A DNA stretch of 64,000 nucleotides from Chlorokybus atmophyticus (GCA_009103225.1 RHPI01003578.1:80534-144533), one strand, 5' to 3'; positions 1-12,724 are shown, numbered from the stretch's first letter. Program-made: numbers and translations. Notes: generated by a model from the letters alone, not told the origin.

Positions 1-1026
1 CAACTCCCCGCTCTGGGACGCACTCAACCTGCAAGGCTAGAGAGGACACACATGCACACATCACATCAGTGTCACTGCACCGCACCAGGCACATGCACTC
101 TCACTTCATGTAGTTAGTCATTCATTGATTCATTCGTTTTGCAGCCTCTTCTACTGTTAGCAGTAGGATAGCAGCGATGTTTTGCACACAGGATGGAGTC
201 AGAGAGTTTTGGGTGTTTCATGCGAGAGCTTTTAGCGTGGACAGCAGGTCAGTTTGTAGAACGTCATGAAGGAGTTGTAGAGCTACCATAGCCGTAGCCA
301 ATTGTTTCATGGAACGATTTGTCGTGGGCTTTGCTTAGTCAAGTGGCCAGTTGTGTTGTGGCATCAATTCTGCGTGCAGGTGTGCAGTGCTTGTGTCTTG
401 CATGGAGTAATGGATGCGGTGTTGTGTGGCCATTGCTATTGAACGTCTCTGAGTGTTTAGGCTTGCTTATGATATGAGAAGACTTGCCTGCCGCTGTGCC
501 TTCTTGCAAACTGCTTACAGCTCTGATTGACCAAAGCTTACCCTCCACCAGATGACGCAGAATTGTCAATTGCTTACTTACATGTCAGGCAAGCAAGTCG
601 CTGCAACTCAGTGCAGAATCTCAATGCAACGCGCCCACCTTGTGCAGTGCATGGCAGAATACGTGTGAGAGTACATGTTTTGCACAATTGATGTGCAGCA
701 GGTTGACTTGACACACAATGTTCATTCAACCAACGCCTTGATAGAATTAGCAGTGGGTCATCCGCTAGCAACTTGTGTATGTAGCTGAGTAGCCTGCATC
801 AGCAACTGCTGGCTGTATAGGCTGGAGAGAACCGCTCATTTGTTTGCAGCGCAATCAAGAGACACCATTGCGGGCAGCATATCACAAACGCATATCACTG
901 CCAAATCTGTGCCAATTGTACACACTACTAACTGGTATCAACCCACTTGGTGGCGCTGCACTTGCGTAGCCAAGCACAATTTCGTGAATGAATGAATGTC
1001 TACACACAATGTGGCGTTGAACTTCT
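1..1026. other. No gene recognised
   Basis: I see no convincing coding exon or RNA gene here. The open frames are short, lack family resemblance and have no splice context. The stretch lies downstream of the minus-strand enkurin gene and may hold its 3' untranslated region at the right edge. Confidence 0.5.
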
Positions 1027-2809
1027 CTAACAGCTGTCCTCGACAAGCACATTTCGTCGTGACAGCATCTCAATGTCCCGCTCAATCTGCGTCAACTGCT
1101 CCTCATACCTGCCGGGCAAGGAGCACATAAAGGGTGAGTGAGAGGTGTCGCTCACTCACAGCAAGCAGGTGGTAGACTGAGGCGAGTTCCTCACCTCTCT
1201 TTGCGTGTCTTTTTGGCCTGCGTGTCTAGTGTGAAGGACATCTTCTGGTAGGCCTCGTTGACGCGCTGCCACTTCTCCTTCAGCCCGATGATCAGCGCCT
1301 CTCGCTCACCCTCGTCCATCCGCCTCACAGACGACTGTGGTTGTTGTGAGTATGCTGTCAACATCTCACCCAATCATGTACGCACACGCACACACATGCC
1401 CACGCTCACGCACACGCGCGTGCTTACGTCGTGTGCGCTTGCTGTTGCCTCCTGTTCTGCGCGGTACTCCTCAATCTGCTGCTGCTCCTGTCGCACCCTC
1501 TCCTTGACGGTGTTCAGGTACTTGGGCACCTTCCCGTAGCCGGGACGCTCCACAGACAACGACTCCTTCTCAGAAAGACGACGAGGCTCTGAACACACAC
1601 ACACACACACATCACAACACGCTGTCACTTTGAGTGCATGACTCTTTTTATTCTCACATCCGTGTTATGGTATTATGTATGCCTGGGCGTATGACAGCAG
1701 CAGTGATCCTTGTTGGTCACTCACTTGAGAGGATGGTGTCGATGGCGTTGGACGAGATGAAGTTCTTGGTGCTCTTAAGCCCGTACACCTGTGTGCAAGT
1801 GCGTCCATGCTGAGTTGTCGAGTGTTGCTGTCATCTCACGCTCACGCTCACGCTGATGCTGATGCTGCCACTACTGACCATGTTCGTGCAGGGTGTATGT
1901 ATAGTACTCATACTTACCGGCTCATCCAATGGGATGGCGGGCTTCACCTTTGCCTTGGCGGTCGTCACCGGCTTGGCTGCGCACGACAACACCACAAGGT
2001 CAGTGGTTGAGTCAAAAATGTCACCCAGTGCCAGGTGGCTTCATCATCGTTCTTCTTATCGACGGCGACACACGACACCACATGACATGGTATGGCATGG
2101 CTGCTTACGGTCTGGTAGTATCATCTCCTTCTCGTGCTTCCCTGTCCACCTCCTGGGGTCGGCCTTGCAGCTGCCATCGGGAGGGCCGAACGTGGCCGCA
2201 GGCTTACGCAAGCGCGGGCCAAGAGAGAACGTCGCAGGGTCAACCTTACCGCTGAACCTGGTGGACATAGGGTCGTGCGTTGGTACGCACGCGTGTATGA
2301 TCGTACTGTCTGCGAGCGTTACTTGCAGGTGGCAAGCGTGATCAACCCCTGCTGTTGCTTTGATGATAATGTGTGACACGCCAAAGGGACTGGGCTCCGC
2401 TCATTGACCCGGGGGATGCAGCTGAGGCAAGCTTGAGAGTAGCAGTCAAGAGCTGAGCCAAGCGTGCTCCTTATAGCGTCATCATAGAGTATCGCTGTGT
2501 GCAACAGACGGTACAAAGATGGCTACCACGCCCTAGGCCTCTATGTACATGATGCACGGGGTCGTCGCGTGCATCACGTATGTTCAACAACAACTGTGCC
2601 AGTACAAAGCGCAATCGTGGGCTCTACCTTATGCGAGTGTCTGAGAGTGTGTGTGTGTGCGCGTCCGTGCGCACATGTCAGCGGGTGTTCGTGCGCGCTT
2701 GTGTGCGTGTGTGGGTGTTTGCTTACTTGCTGCGGTATATGGGTGGTTTTTCCGGGTGCTCCTCTGGTGCTGGTATGAGTCTGTAGATGCTCTCCTGCTC
2801 TTCCGGCAT
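1027..2809 (-). CDS. ENKUR: Enkurin (ciliary microtubule inner protein)
   Basis: Seven exons can be joined by GT..AG introns. The ATG is at 2809, the first exon ends at 2727, the second runs 2257-2109, and the stop TAG is at 1027-1029. The N terminus has the enkurin signature ESIYRLIP followed by a proline-rich KPPIYRSK. The C-terminal enkurin domain starts at GKVPKYL (exon around 1435-1590) and continues into a helical region, with exons around 1195-1345 and 1027-1095 ending near SRRNVLVEDS. The predicted length of about 250 residues matches the usual 250-260. Family knowledge: enkurin is an axonemal protein (FAP106 in Chlamydomonas) on the inner junction of doublet microtubules, and it binds calmodulin or TRP channels in mammals. 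Its presence implies motile cilia. The gene is divergent from the kinesin gene to its right. No lesions are seen. The family call is firm, while the exact exon edges are by eye. Confidence 0.9.
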
Positions 2810-3707
2810 CCCCCCCTCCCCCTTGGACCAACCCATCCTCCCCCTGCTCCTGCTGTTGCTGCCACTGCAAGCAGGCAAGCTAAGCTGTTGCCTCCGCCCG
2901 TCTGTAACCCTCTGCTCCCTACTGCTTGACACTACGCTCAGTGCTAATCACCAAGGCCTGACCTTGGCGGCCGTGCGGGTGGTATGTCAATGGTATGCTC
3001 AGCTGGTGGTACGTCAGCTTGGGGAGCAGGCCTAAAGCCGACCCACACAGCTACTACTACTACTACTACCCCGTGTCCTCCCGCCCCCCCCCCCCCGACT
3101 CTGGTCAAAATGGCCCTGGAGAGGCAACACACACGCCTACGCCTAGGCACACAGAGACACGTCCACGTGCCACGTGCGCGGCGGAGTCGCGTCGCCGGAC
3201 TCTTTGTGACTCTATTTCTGGCACTGTCGGGGCAGGAAAAGGCTTGTTTCGACCTAAAAGCACGCCGTACTGCACAAAGTCCAAGCAGCGACAAAATAGT
3301 ACAGTGGGGTAACCTAATACTGCCACGCGTGGGTCGAGATGCGGGCGCCCGGGCACACGCTGGTCTGTCTCGGGGGAGCACCGGATCGACAGCCCGAGCA
3401 GGAGGCTGCATGCGGTAGCCCGCTTGAGCGCACTCGGTCAAACGCTGGCCTGGCGGCAAAGGCACCCCACCTCGTTTTTGGTACACATTGGATCTCATAA
3501 TAGGACGGAGGTTCCCCCCGCCCACCCCCCCCCAAACACCCTCCGACTGGACCATCCGCATAGCATCGGCGGCGGCGGCGGAGGCAGTGAGAGGCTCGGT
3601 GGCGTTGAGGTGGGCACGGCTGTAGGCTGACCCCGTTGATGCAGCAGCGTAGCTTGTAGCAGGACAGGAGCAAAAGAAGGGGGTGGTTGTGCGTGTGGCT
3701 GCTCGCA
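2810..3707. promoter_or_regulatory. Divergent intergenic region (shared promoter)
   Basis: This 0.9-kb stretch separates the enkurin start (minus) from the kinesin start (plus), so both promoters must lie here. It is GC-rich and holds short simple repeats: ACT triplets at about 3049-3068, a C run at about 3084-3096, and GGC triplets near 3566-3585. The long open frames in it look like by-products of GC content. I cannot point to a defined promoter element. Confidence 0.45.
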
Positions 3708-6700
3708 ATGGCTGTCGGTGACCCCCCGCCGCCCAGCAAGTCCTCCAGCATGAAAAGCCTGGGCGCAGGAGGAGGAGGAGGAGGAGGAGGAGGAGGAGGG
3801 GCATCGCTCTCCTCCTCGGGGAACAGGTCATCCAGGACCAGCGGCGACAGAGACAGCAAGCGTGAGGGGGCCGGAGGCGCAGGCGCCAACAGCAGCGCTG
3901 CGTCCAGGGACAGGCTGGGGGCGGGGACGGGGGCGGGCGCCACCAATGGCAATGGCACTAGCAGTAGCCGTCCGTCGTCTGCGGCAAACAGCAGCGGTCC
4001 CAGCTCACCCACGTCGCTGCCGCCCAAGCCGAGCACGCCTGCCTCCGCCGACAGGACGCCGTCGGGTCGCCGCCCGCGAGGCACCGTCACGCGATCCAGC
4101 TCGCAAACAGACCTATCAGGTGGATGGGATGGGATGGGATGACAGACAGCATCACGGGGATGATTATCCATCGCATCGCATTGCATCCCGGTTGAATGTG
4201 TTGGGTGGTGGCCAGCGGCATTAGTATCTATCGCAACCGTGACGTTGGCTTGTCAATCACGATATGCGTGGGCTGGGCCGTTGATATGGATTTTGAGGTC
4301 GGTGAATGCGTCCGCTGCTGTTGAGAGAGCGTGGCACGGGCTCTGAGTAAACAAACCAGCTTTCAGTAGTAGTAGTTGCGTTTTGGTGAATCTGTCGAGT
4401 GCAGCAGTTGATTTGCAACGATCGCTTTTGTGTCGTCAGTCAATCTGTAGTTGTATAGGGACAGCATGGCTGCTAGCGTATCAACTGCCAGTGGATCACC
4501 GCGGGGGTTGGAAGGGGAGAGGGAGGCCTTGACTCACATTCACACATTGTCGTGCGCCTGGGGACTGCGCACGGCCAACCCACACCACCACCTTCAGATG
4601 CTTAAGTCGCTCATAAAGTCAACAACAGCCTTGCATTCCAACTCCATGGGGCTACAACCGCAGCTGGTCCACGTCTTGCTCTCTTTGGTTTGAAGTAATG
4701 ATGTGATTGGGTCAGCCTGAATGTTGGACCTCTCTCAGGCTGTTTCAAGTATAGCCTGTAACGGTTTGGAGATGTGCGCAGCATGTGTTTGCGGCTGCAC
4801 TGGTGTTGTGATGCGAGGCATGGGGTACAGTGGTTACAATCTCTCAACTGCGATGCCCCAATGCAGGGCGTGTGCGTGTGGCCGTCCGGTGCCGGCCGAT
4901 GAACGAGGACGAGAAGCGTGCGGATGCGGACGCACGCTACCTCAGCCTGCTGCCTGAGGTGAGATATATACAAATACGTACCATCAAACAGCATGGGAAT
5001 GCTCACTGTTGTTGTTGTTGTTGTTGTAATTGTTTTGACCAAATGTCTCTCCATCCTGTGTTTTCAGACGAACCAGGCGGTTGTTCAGAAGAACCACTGG
5101 GAGAGCGACAAGTACTTCTTCGACGCGGTGTTCCCCGAGTACACCTCTCAGACGCGCATCTACGACACGGTGGCCAAGCCCGTCGTGGAGAGCGTGCTCC
5201 GCGGCTACAACGGGACCGTGATGGCGTACGGTCAGACGGGCACGGGAAAGACGTTCACGCTGGGACACCTCGGAAGAGACGACGTCAGCCTGAGAGGCAT
5301 CATGCCGCGCGCGGTAGAAGACATCATCGAGATGTGCGACAGGCCGGGAGACAAGATCACAATGTCATACATACAGGTCAGCGTCGAGACCGCGAACCGC
5401 GTGTCGTGCCAACCACCATGTATACAACGTAGCATGGTTTTCAAGTTGCGGTTGTTCCTGACGATGTTGCGTGTGCAGTTGTACATGGAGAAGGTGCAAG
5501 ACCTGTTGGCGTCGTCGCAAGAGGAACTCGCCATCCAAGAGGACTCCAAGACAGGGGAAGTGTCCATACCAGGTGAGTGGCAGTCGTTTATGAGACTGTG
5601 ACTATTCCTGTGACTGCGGGTGTGTGTGCCTGCTTGTTGACAAAGTCAAACACACCACAGGTGCCATTGTGAAAGAGGTGCGCAAGCTTGACGAGTTTGC
5701 GGAGCTTCTGGAGCTCGGCGAGAAGAATCGCGTGGTGGCCAACCAGAAGATGAACACCAACTCGTCGCGCTCGCACGCCGTCCTCATGATCAACGTCTCA
5801 AGGTCAGCACACGCTCCTGACCAGACAATTGTTTTGCGCCGTGCACTGCGAGTGACTCAAAGCCACATCACTACGTGCAGGCCGCCCGACCCATCAGAGC
5901 TTTCGGGAGGAACTAGCAAGGCGGAATTGCTGCAGAGCAGCGTCATGAAGAAGGGGAAGCTCCTCATTGTGGACCTCGCCGGCTCAGAGCGAGTCAACAA
6001 GACAGGAAGCGAGGGTGTTATGTTTGACGAGGCCAAGTTCATCAACCTGTCTTTGACTTCTCTCGGCAAGTGCATCAATGCCCTTAGCAGCGACCAGCCG
6101 GGACACATCCCGTACAGGGACTCAAAGCTCACACGCATACTCAAGGACTCATTTGGCGGTGAGTGAGGAGGCACTGTCTCAGCAACCACCCCTTACATGT
6201 AGCTTGTCAATTGTGCCTGACCCTAGCTTCAACACGCAGGCACTGCACGCACCTCCATGATTGTGACCGTCGGGCCAGCGGCGTCAAACAGGAGCGAAAC
6301 CATGAGCACCATCTTGTTCGGACAGCGCGTACGTGCATTGACGATTGCTCTCAGGGACAAAGCACTGTTGTTGGCATGCACCCTAACAGTGTTGCTTTCG
6401 TTTTGCGTTGATGTCTGTGAGTCTAACTCTCATTGGCATCATTGCAGGCGTTGAAGATTGAGAACACACTCAAGCAGCGAGAGGAAGTGGACTACAAGGG
6501 ACTCAGCACGCGATTGAGGGTACGGATTGCATCAATCTTGTTACCTTTCTTATGTGGAGCGCATAATGCACTCAAAGAAAATGGTCACCCCTTTTTGAAC
6601 AACATTGATGGCCAACTGATTCCTGTGTATGCGTTTGCAGGAAGAGATGGAGCGCATGGCGGCCATGGCTGAGCGCGCAGATGGTGAAGCGAACAAGCTC

Positions 6701-9366
6701 GAATCCCAGCTGCAAGCGGCTCAAGAGGTGAGTACTGGTCAGTTGTTTGCCTAGCATCTCACCTGTGTTGAGCCTTCCTGACATGTCTTTTGTGTGTTAA
6801 AGGCTGTTGCGCAATACGAGAGGCAGCGGCAACTCGATCGTGAGGCTCTTGAGCGCGAGAAGGCCGCCGAGGTGAGACCCTGTTCTCAATACACAAGGAC
6901 ATGCGCATCGGTGTTGCGAAATCTGCGCAGTGTCTGTGTGTGCATCCAACCTGTTGTTGTGCTTTGCCACCCCGTCAGGTTGAGAAGCTGAAGGAGGGTC
7001 TTGAGACCAAAGCGGAGCAGCTGGCGCGTGAGCTCGCGGAAGCCAAGGCCGCGTTGCAGCGACAGCAGGCAGCCAACGCAGCGGTAGGCTCGTGACAAAT
7101 TCTGCTGATGACAAGCGGTGTGCATCGTTGCTGCTCATGTTGGGTAGCAGCATGCTAATCATGCGTGGTTTGCGTGCAGGCGTTGGCTGCGGAGCAAGCG
7201 CGCGTGCAGGCGACGATGAAGGAGATGGAGCAGGTGCGCATGCAGCTGCGGCTTTATGCGAGATGGCGTTGCCATATATCGACGCATTTCACCAACCACC
7301 CGCGCGTTGCCTTTCTGCAGGAGATTGTGACCTCGCGCGCGGAGAGCGCTTCGCAGGCGGACGCCAAGGCCGAGCAGAACGCGGCTGTCGCGGCTGTCAG
7401 CGCAGAACAAGCCGCGGTGCGTGCCATGGCTTAGATGAAGGCGATTGATGCACACCCGTGTAGTGAGCTTGGGCGTGATGGTGTATGTGATGTGCGTGCC
7501 GCAGGAGTTGGAGCGCGAGATACGCGAGACGCGCGCGCAGATGATCGCTGTTCAACTGGAGCACCAGAGGGTGAGAAAGCGTTGTCGTGCAACTGCACCT
7601 TGAGGCAATGCATAGTATTCAGAGAAGAGTGTTGATAATTCGTCTGGTTGGTTGTGTGTGTGCAGACATTGCAGCAGACTCGTCTCGAGTTTCAGCGGCG
7701 GCTTGAGACGACAGAAGGCGAGCTCATCAAGGCCAAAAGCTACATCGAACAGGGCGCCGCAGCCCAGCCCACGTCAGTACAAAAGGTTTGTTGAGTATTT
7801 CAACAGCAACCAGCCACTCTCATGCCGTGGCCTCATTGCTCAGCGTTCGACATTGAACACACTTACCCCATGCAGAAGAAGAAGTTTTGGTCTCTTTCTC
7901 GCAAGAAGCACCACCACTCGTCGTCGGACGCGAGCGACACGGACTCCGTGCCCGGCACGCCCTCCTCGCAGCTGTCGTTCTCCTCTCAGTCTTACATCCA
8001 CCCGTCGCAAGCGCAAGTGCACCCCGCAAAGACTGAGTCGTGGAACGGCACGGACCAGGCCACGCCAGACTTCAGACGACTGCCGGACCACGAGTATGTG
8101 CGCAACCAGAAGGCAGCCATTGCAAAGCTCTTCGACCATGGTATGCTGTTGTGGGCTTGTACAACTTGTTTGTCCTTTGAACACGTCTCACGTGTGTATG
8201 CGCGTGTGCGCAGTTGGCCTGCCCACCATTTTCGGCCTGTTTGAGTTGGACGACATTGATGTTCGTCTGCACGCGGCCAAGGTTGTTGCCAACCTGGCAG
8301 CTGAAGGTGAGGAGTTGTGTCCTGATTGCGTGTGTCTCATCAGTGCTCTCATCTAGAAAGTGAGTGACAACCGCTGTTGGTGTTTGCAGAGGGGAACCAG
8401 GAGAAGATTGTCAAGGAGGGCGGGCTCAAGTACGTGCTGAAGCTGCTCACCGTCAACGAGAACGACAACGTGTGCCGCGTCGCCGCCGGCGCCATAGCCA
8501 ACCTTGCCATGAACGGTGAGTGACGGCCTCCTCGCTGCCCCGGCCTGCGCGTGTGTGTGTACGCGGGCTAAGACAAGAACGGACTCGTTTTGTTGTGTGC
8601 AGAGCACAACCAGGTGAGGATCATCGAGGAGGGCGGTCTCAAGCAGCTGGTGGTGCTGGCGAAGCAGACGGGAGACCCGCAGACGCAGCGCATGGTCGCG
8701 GGCGCCATCGCCAACCTATGCGGCAACGGTAAGCGTCACTTAGAGATGAAAAGCCTCAATCGGTGAGGAGACTCAGAGTACTCAGATGCGCGTGTTTGTG
8801 GTTGCAGCCAGCATCCAGGATGGTTTGAGGTCTCAGGGCGGCATCAAGGCGCTGATACAGCTGGCAAGCACCGACAGGGTGGAGGTGCTGGCGCAGGTCG
8901 CACGCGGATTTGCCAACTTTGCCAAATGTGAGTGCAATGCGACACGTCTCACATGCAAGCACACGCGTGTGAGTGCTGATTGCTGACCAAGAACACACCC
9001 TTGCTCGCAGGTGACAAGGCCGGGCACTCAAAGATCATCGAGGAAGGCGGCCTGCCGTGGATCATCGCCATGGCTCAGTCCGACATGCCCTCCGTCAAGA
9101 AGCACGCGGAGCTGGCGCTCTGTCACGTCGCTCACAGAGGTATGCTGTAAGAGAGAGTTGTAGCCTTTGGGAGAATCTGGACTCATCTGTGCAGCGAATG
9201 CTGATGTCACGTGTTTGCAGAGGAGAATGCTAAGGACGTCCTTGCGAGCGGCGCCCTGAAGCTGCTGCGCAAAGTAGCCGAGGGTGATTCGACCGACATC
9301 GGCCAGCTGGCCAAGAAGACCATTACGGGGTGCAAGCTCTACGAGAACGCGCAAGGTGTAATATAA
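3708..9366 (+). CDS. Armadillo-repeat kinesin (KIN-ARK)
   Basis: About 22 exons encode roughly 1,030 residues. Exon 1 (3708-4119) is a low-complexity Ser/Gly/Pro tail. The motor starts in exon 2 (4867-4958, RVRVAVRCRPMNEDE). The P-loop GQTGTGKT is near residue 220, switch I is NTNSSRSHAV, and switch II is DLAGSERVNKTGSEG, followed by the neck start (LFGQR then ALKIENTLKQREE). Exons from 6448 to 7785 are short and in phase, and encode a long Ala/Glu/Gln-rich coiled coil. A basic Ser-rich linker (7876-8140) leads to six exons (8214-9366). Each of these encodes one armadillo-like repeat of about 42 residues, with phrases such as EEGGLKQLVVLA and AGAIANLC. The stop is TAA at 9364. Family knowledge: ARK kinesins are plus-end-directed motors of plants and many protists that act on microtubule ends, cell growth and organelle positioning. 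The ATG at 3708 was chosen as the first in-frame Met. No broken motif is seen. Confidence 0.93.
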
Positions 9367-10025
9367 TATTGTTGATCATCATAATGGATCCAATGGTGGC
9401 GATGGGGGGCCAAGGAAGTGGCCACATCACCGACCCATGTGTGTCAAGCAAGCAAGGGGGGGAGGTTCATCACATGATGACATGATGTAACTGCGTAGCG
9501 ATACACTACTATTGTATGTGATGTCTTTCTGCCCCGAGGTTGTCGTGTCACCATTTGTTAGCTAAATAGCTAGCCACCACATAAACAACATTGGCTGGGC
9601 GTGTTGCCGGCGGGAGCCCACTCAGCTTCCCCCATGAGGCATAGGCTAGTGGTTGGGAATGACTAGAAGTCGCGGGTGATTTCTATGTAACTGTTACAAC
9701 GGGTAAGTAGGAGTAAGGTGAAAGACTGGCTGGCAAGGCTTGTCTCAAGCTCGGCTTTGGAGCTGTGGGCTGGCACATTTTAACTGCACTCACATTCTAT
9801 TGGCACACGTCTGTGCGAGATGACAGTACATGCTGCCATGAGGGATACGTGCACGTAATGCTGCTGGACTGGGTTCGCACATGACTCTAACCTGCAATGA
9901 AGGATGCTAAAAACCCAGAAGAGGAAACAAAACAAGTGATTATCGCTATTTACAATCCACCTTCTGCACCCGCCAGCTGCAATGCCACGAACACGCATAC
10001 AAGTCGATCACTTGCGCGCAGTACG
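9367..10025. other. Intergenic, no gene seen
   Basis: This is the 3' flank of the kinesin gene. No open frame with coding character and no repeat worth naming was found. The convergent 260-codon frame on the other strand ends at 10026. Confidence 0.5.
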
Positions 10026-10808
10026 CTATATGTGCCGCTGCTTGCATGCTCGCAGCAGCGCGCACTGCAGTAGCTGAAACGAGGCCACCTTTTCACGGTG
10101 GACATCATCATCTGCGCCATCGGAAGCCGCCGCACGCATGACGGCGGTCTTGATGCAAGCTGCGAGCGTGGCGTCCCGCAGTCTCCTCCTCACAACCTTC
10201 AACATCTTGCTCAACAGGCGCTCATCGCTGCCGCTTTGACACTCGGTCCAGCGGGCGAGCTCGGCGGGGGTCAACGTACATGCAGGGAGAGCCACGCACT
10301 CCTCATGCCCCCGTTGGTACGCATGGTGACCAACCACCGCGCGCAGGACTGCACGCAACATCCTTAGCCGATGATGGTCGCGCAGCCGCCCGCACATGCA
10401 AACGAGCTTCGCCATTGCGGCGCGGGTGTCAGCACGCGTGGAGTACGCCCATTCGTTCCACGCTCGCAGCAGGGTGGCGTTGTCAGCAGCGGGATCATCG
10501 GCGTCGACCACGGTGTCGGCGCTGTTGATGCCTCCGCTCTGCACCCGCGTTTGGATGAGTGGATACACGCCGTTGGTATCGCCCTCGTCGCTGGCCATGG
10601 CGTCACCTGGTTCCTCCTTCACCCGCACCCCCGCCAATGCATGGCTGGAGCCTTCAGTCTCACCATGCTGGATGCAGGACGGCATCGCCGCTGCCAACAA
10701 GGATGCATGAATGGCCATAGCGTGAGGTTCTGCAATAGCCAACCACTCCTGGTGCTGCTGCGTAACTAAGTCGAAGATGGGGCATTCAAGTGACGCGCAT
10801 GCATGCAC
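10026..10808 (-). CDS. Hypothetical protein, 260-codon open frame
   Basis: This is a single uninterrupted frame from ATG 10808 to a stop at 10026. I do not recognise it. The first ~100 residues are rich in Ala, Asp and Glu. The rest is Ala/Leu/Arg-rich and probably helical, with many Arg and Cys residues (for example RRRLRDATLAACIKTAV) and no membrane segment. The consistent amino acid composition over 260 codons suggests a real product. A possible 3' splice site (TTACGCAG before CACCAGGAG, about 10765) means the N-terminal part could be intronic and the exon could join the membrane-protein frame upstream at 10997-11992. It is convergent with the kinesin gene. No function is assigned. Confidence 0.45.
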   Translation of the reverse strand: MHACASLECPIFDLVTQQHQEWLAIAEPHAMAIHASLLAAAMPSCIQHGETEGSSHALAGVRVKEEPGDAMASDEGDTNGVYPLIQTRVQSGGINSADTVVDADDPAADNATLLRAWNEWAYSTRADTRAAMAKLVCMCGRLRDHHRLRMLRAVLRAVVGHHAYQRGHEECVALPACTLTPAELARWTECQSGSDERLLSKMLKVVRRRLRDATLAACIKTAVMRAAASDGADDDVHREKVASFQLLQCALLRACKQRHI

Positions 10809-10996
10809 GAGTTATAGTCACCGATGGTGCAATGGTGACAAGAAAACGCCCAGACTCTATATGGAAGTGGTCATCAATCAAGCCCATATGAACTGGTGGC
10901 GATGGTACATGTACACTGGTGGTGGATGCTCAAGCCCGCGTCGGGAACGGCACACTAGCTGCACTACGGCGCAAAGTTGGTGGACGTGAGGGCCAG

Positions 10997-11992
10997 TCAC
11001 GTCATGCTCATGGTGATAACGTGCACGACAACGAGGATGACTGTGTGACGGCCATGCGCGCGGGCAAGGCTACCTGCATCGTCGCCGCGTATCCTGCGAG
11101 GTCGCTTGCCTCTGTCTCCGCGGCCGTCATCACCAATGTCATGAACTCGCAGCCTGCGCTTCGGAGACGGAACACTTCCGGTCAAAGCAGCAGCTCCAGC
11201 ACGCTGTCCTTCATGTTGTTGGGATGGCAGCACCGACGTCGCCGCGACGGCCGCATACGGGGGGGGCAGCACTCTCTCCGCCGGTGCTGGAGCAGCTGGG
11301 ACACATCGCGGAAGGGGCGAAGGGGGAAGACGAGGAGGCGGGGGAGAAGCAGCAGGGAGCGCAGCAATGCGCCTGGGTATGTCTCCCCCTATGCTCTGGT
11401 CTTCCTCGGGTAGGACGGCCGCGTCGCCGTCGGCGGCGGAGGCTCCGTCAACGTGGAAGCCGTCTGGCAGACGGCCGCCATGCATGAGCGCCGTCGCCCC
11501 CTGACATGACGCCGGCCGCCGCTGCCGCTGCCGGCGGCGGCTCAGCGCCAGAAAGGCCCATGCTGCCGCGAAGCAGCACAGCGTCAACGCCGATGCCAGC
11601 AGCATGCCCGAGTTGAAGCTTGGCGTCGGTGGAGGAGGCGGAGGAGGAGGAGGGGGTGGCGATGCCGGCATAGGCCATGTCCCCAGCGACGACCACATGG
11701 TGCAGCAGCCGCAGAGGCAGCGATGGCGGCCTTGCCCGTGTCTGTCTCGCTGAAGAAAGAGAGGTTCTGTGCGGCTGTGTGTGTTTGAAACGCAGGGAAT
11801 GAGGCACAAGGAGTTGGTGCACGCCTCCTCCACCCTTGACCCTGCATTCCCTCTGATTGCCACTGCGTTGCCTGTCACATCAACGCTGTGACGATGGCAA
11901 CAGATACGAGGCGCAATACATGTACGGGCGGTCATCGGTGGTACCGACCACACTCTGCACCACAACGCGTTGGTTCTGTGCCTGAGGTTCAA
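10997..11992 (-). CDS. Candidate proline-rich single-pass membrane protein
   Basis: This is a 331-codon open frame with no recognised family. A likely real start is an internal Met at about 11698 (MWSSLGTWPMP). It is followed by a polyproline run (11 Pro), one hydrophobic segment of about 22 residues (GMLLASALTLCCFAAAWAFL), a basic stop-transfer stretch (SRRRQRQRR), and a long Pro/Ala-rich tail. This order fits a type III or signal-anchored surface protein. The 3' end is uncertain: a GCAG/GTAGCC donor near 11075 could splice to the frame downstream at 10026-10760. GC-rich sequence makes chance open frames common here, so the call is weak. Confidence 0.35.
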   Translation of the reverse strand: MNLRHRTNALWCRVWSVPPMTARTCIAPRICCHRHSVDVTGNAVAIRGNAGSRVEEACTNSLCLIPCVSNTHSRTEPLFLQRDRHGQGRHRCLCGCCTMWSSLGTWPMPASPPPPPPPPPPPTPSFNSGMLLASALTLCCFAAAWAFLALSRRRQRQRRPASCQGATALMHGGRLPDGFHVDGASAADGDAAVLPEEDQSIGGDIPRRIAALPAASPPPPRLPPSPLPRCVPAAPAPAERVLPPPYAAVAATSVLPSQQHEGQRAGAAALTGSVPSPKRRLRVHDIGDDGRGDRGKRPRRIRGDDAGSLARAHGRHTVILVVVHVITMSMT

Positions 11993-12683
11993 CCTGTCCC
12001 GTCAGCAATGCACGTGACTCTCCCCCCTTTAGCAACCATCACACGCCGCAGCAAACAAGCGGCCCAACAAGCAGCCGAGTGAACAACGACGCTGCGCCGT
12101 TAAGCATGTGTGCTTGTTTAAGGCAGCTTGCCTGCTGTGTGCATCCACGATACAGCGGCTGGAAGCTGCGCCATGAGGTGTGTAGGGGGCAGGCGCTGAG
12201 AGAGAGAAGAAGAAGAGTACAATTGTAAACAGATGTGCACGCGCCTCTGCTTGTTAGTTGTGATGCTGTCCTTGTTGCGGTGCACTGTGTGCTTCGCAGT
12301 CACGTACGCACAACAAAGCTTTCGTACGAGAGAAACGTTGGTGGGGGTAATGTCATTCACCCTGCCAGCAATGTTGTATCCGGTGAGTTGTTGAATGTTG
12401 GTCATTGGTCACTTATTCATATCCTCAGCTGCTGCTCAGTCTGCATGTGGCTGCAACAGCAAGCAAGGCAAAGCGCTGCTGCTAACAGACGTTGACAACT
12501 TGTAAGAAAGCTTGGGAGCAGTCTCATGCCTTGTGCGTGAGCGTGTGAAACCCATGCGTGACATGATGGTGTGTACATTATGTCTTTGAAGCGCCTCGTC
12601 CAATGTGATGCCGAGCCATGTGTGTGTGCATTGCAGCCCAATCAGCAGCACCTGATTCCCACTGGATCTGACCGCAGCATGCG

Positions 12684-12724
<41 letters not shown>

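Noticed and set aside
2944..4186. Long minus-strand open frames (about 290 codons each) opposite the kinesin start region
   Set aside because: They run antisense through the enkurin-kinesin intergenic region and kinesin exon 1. They are low-complexity and Pro/Ala/Arg-rich, with no family resemblance. They are by-products of GC-rich triplet repeats.
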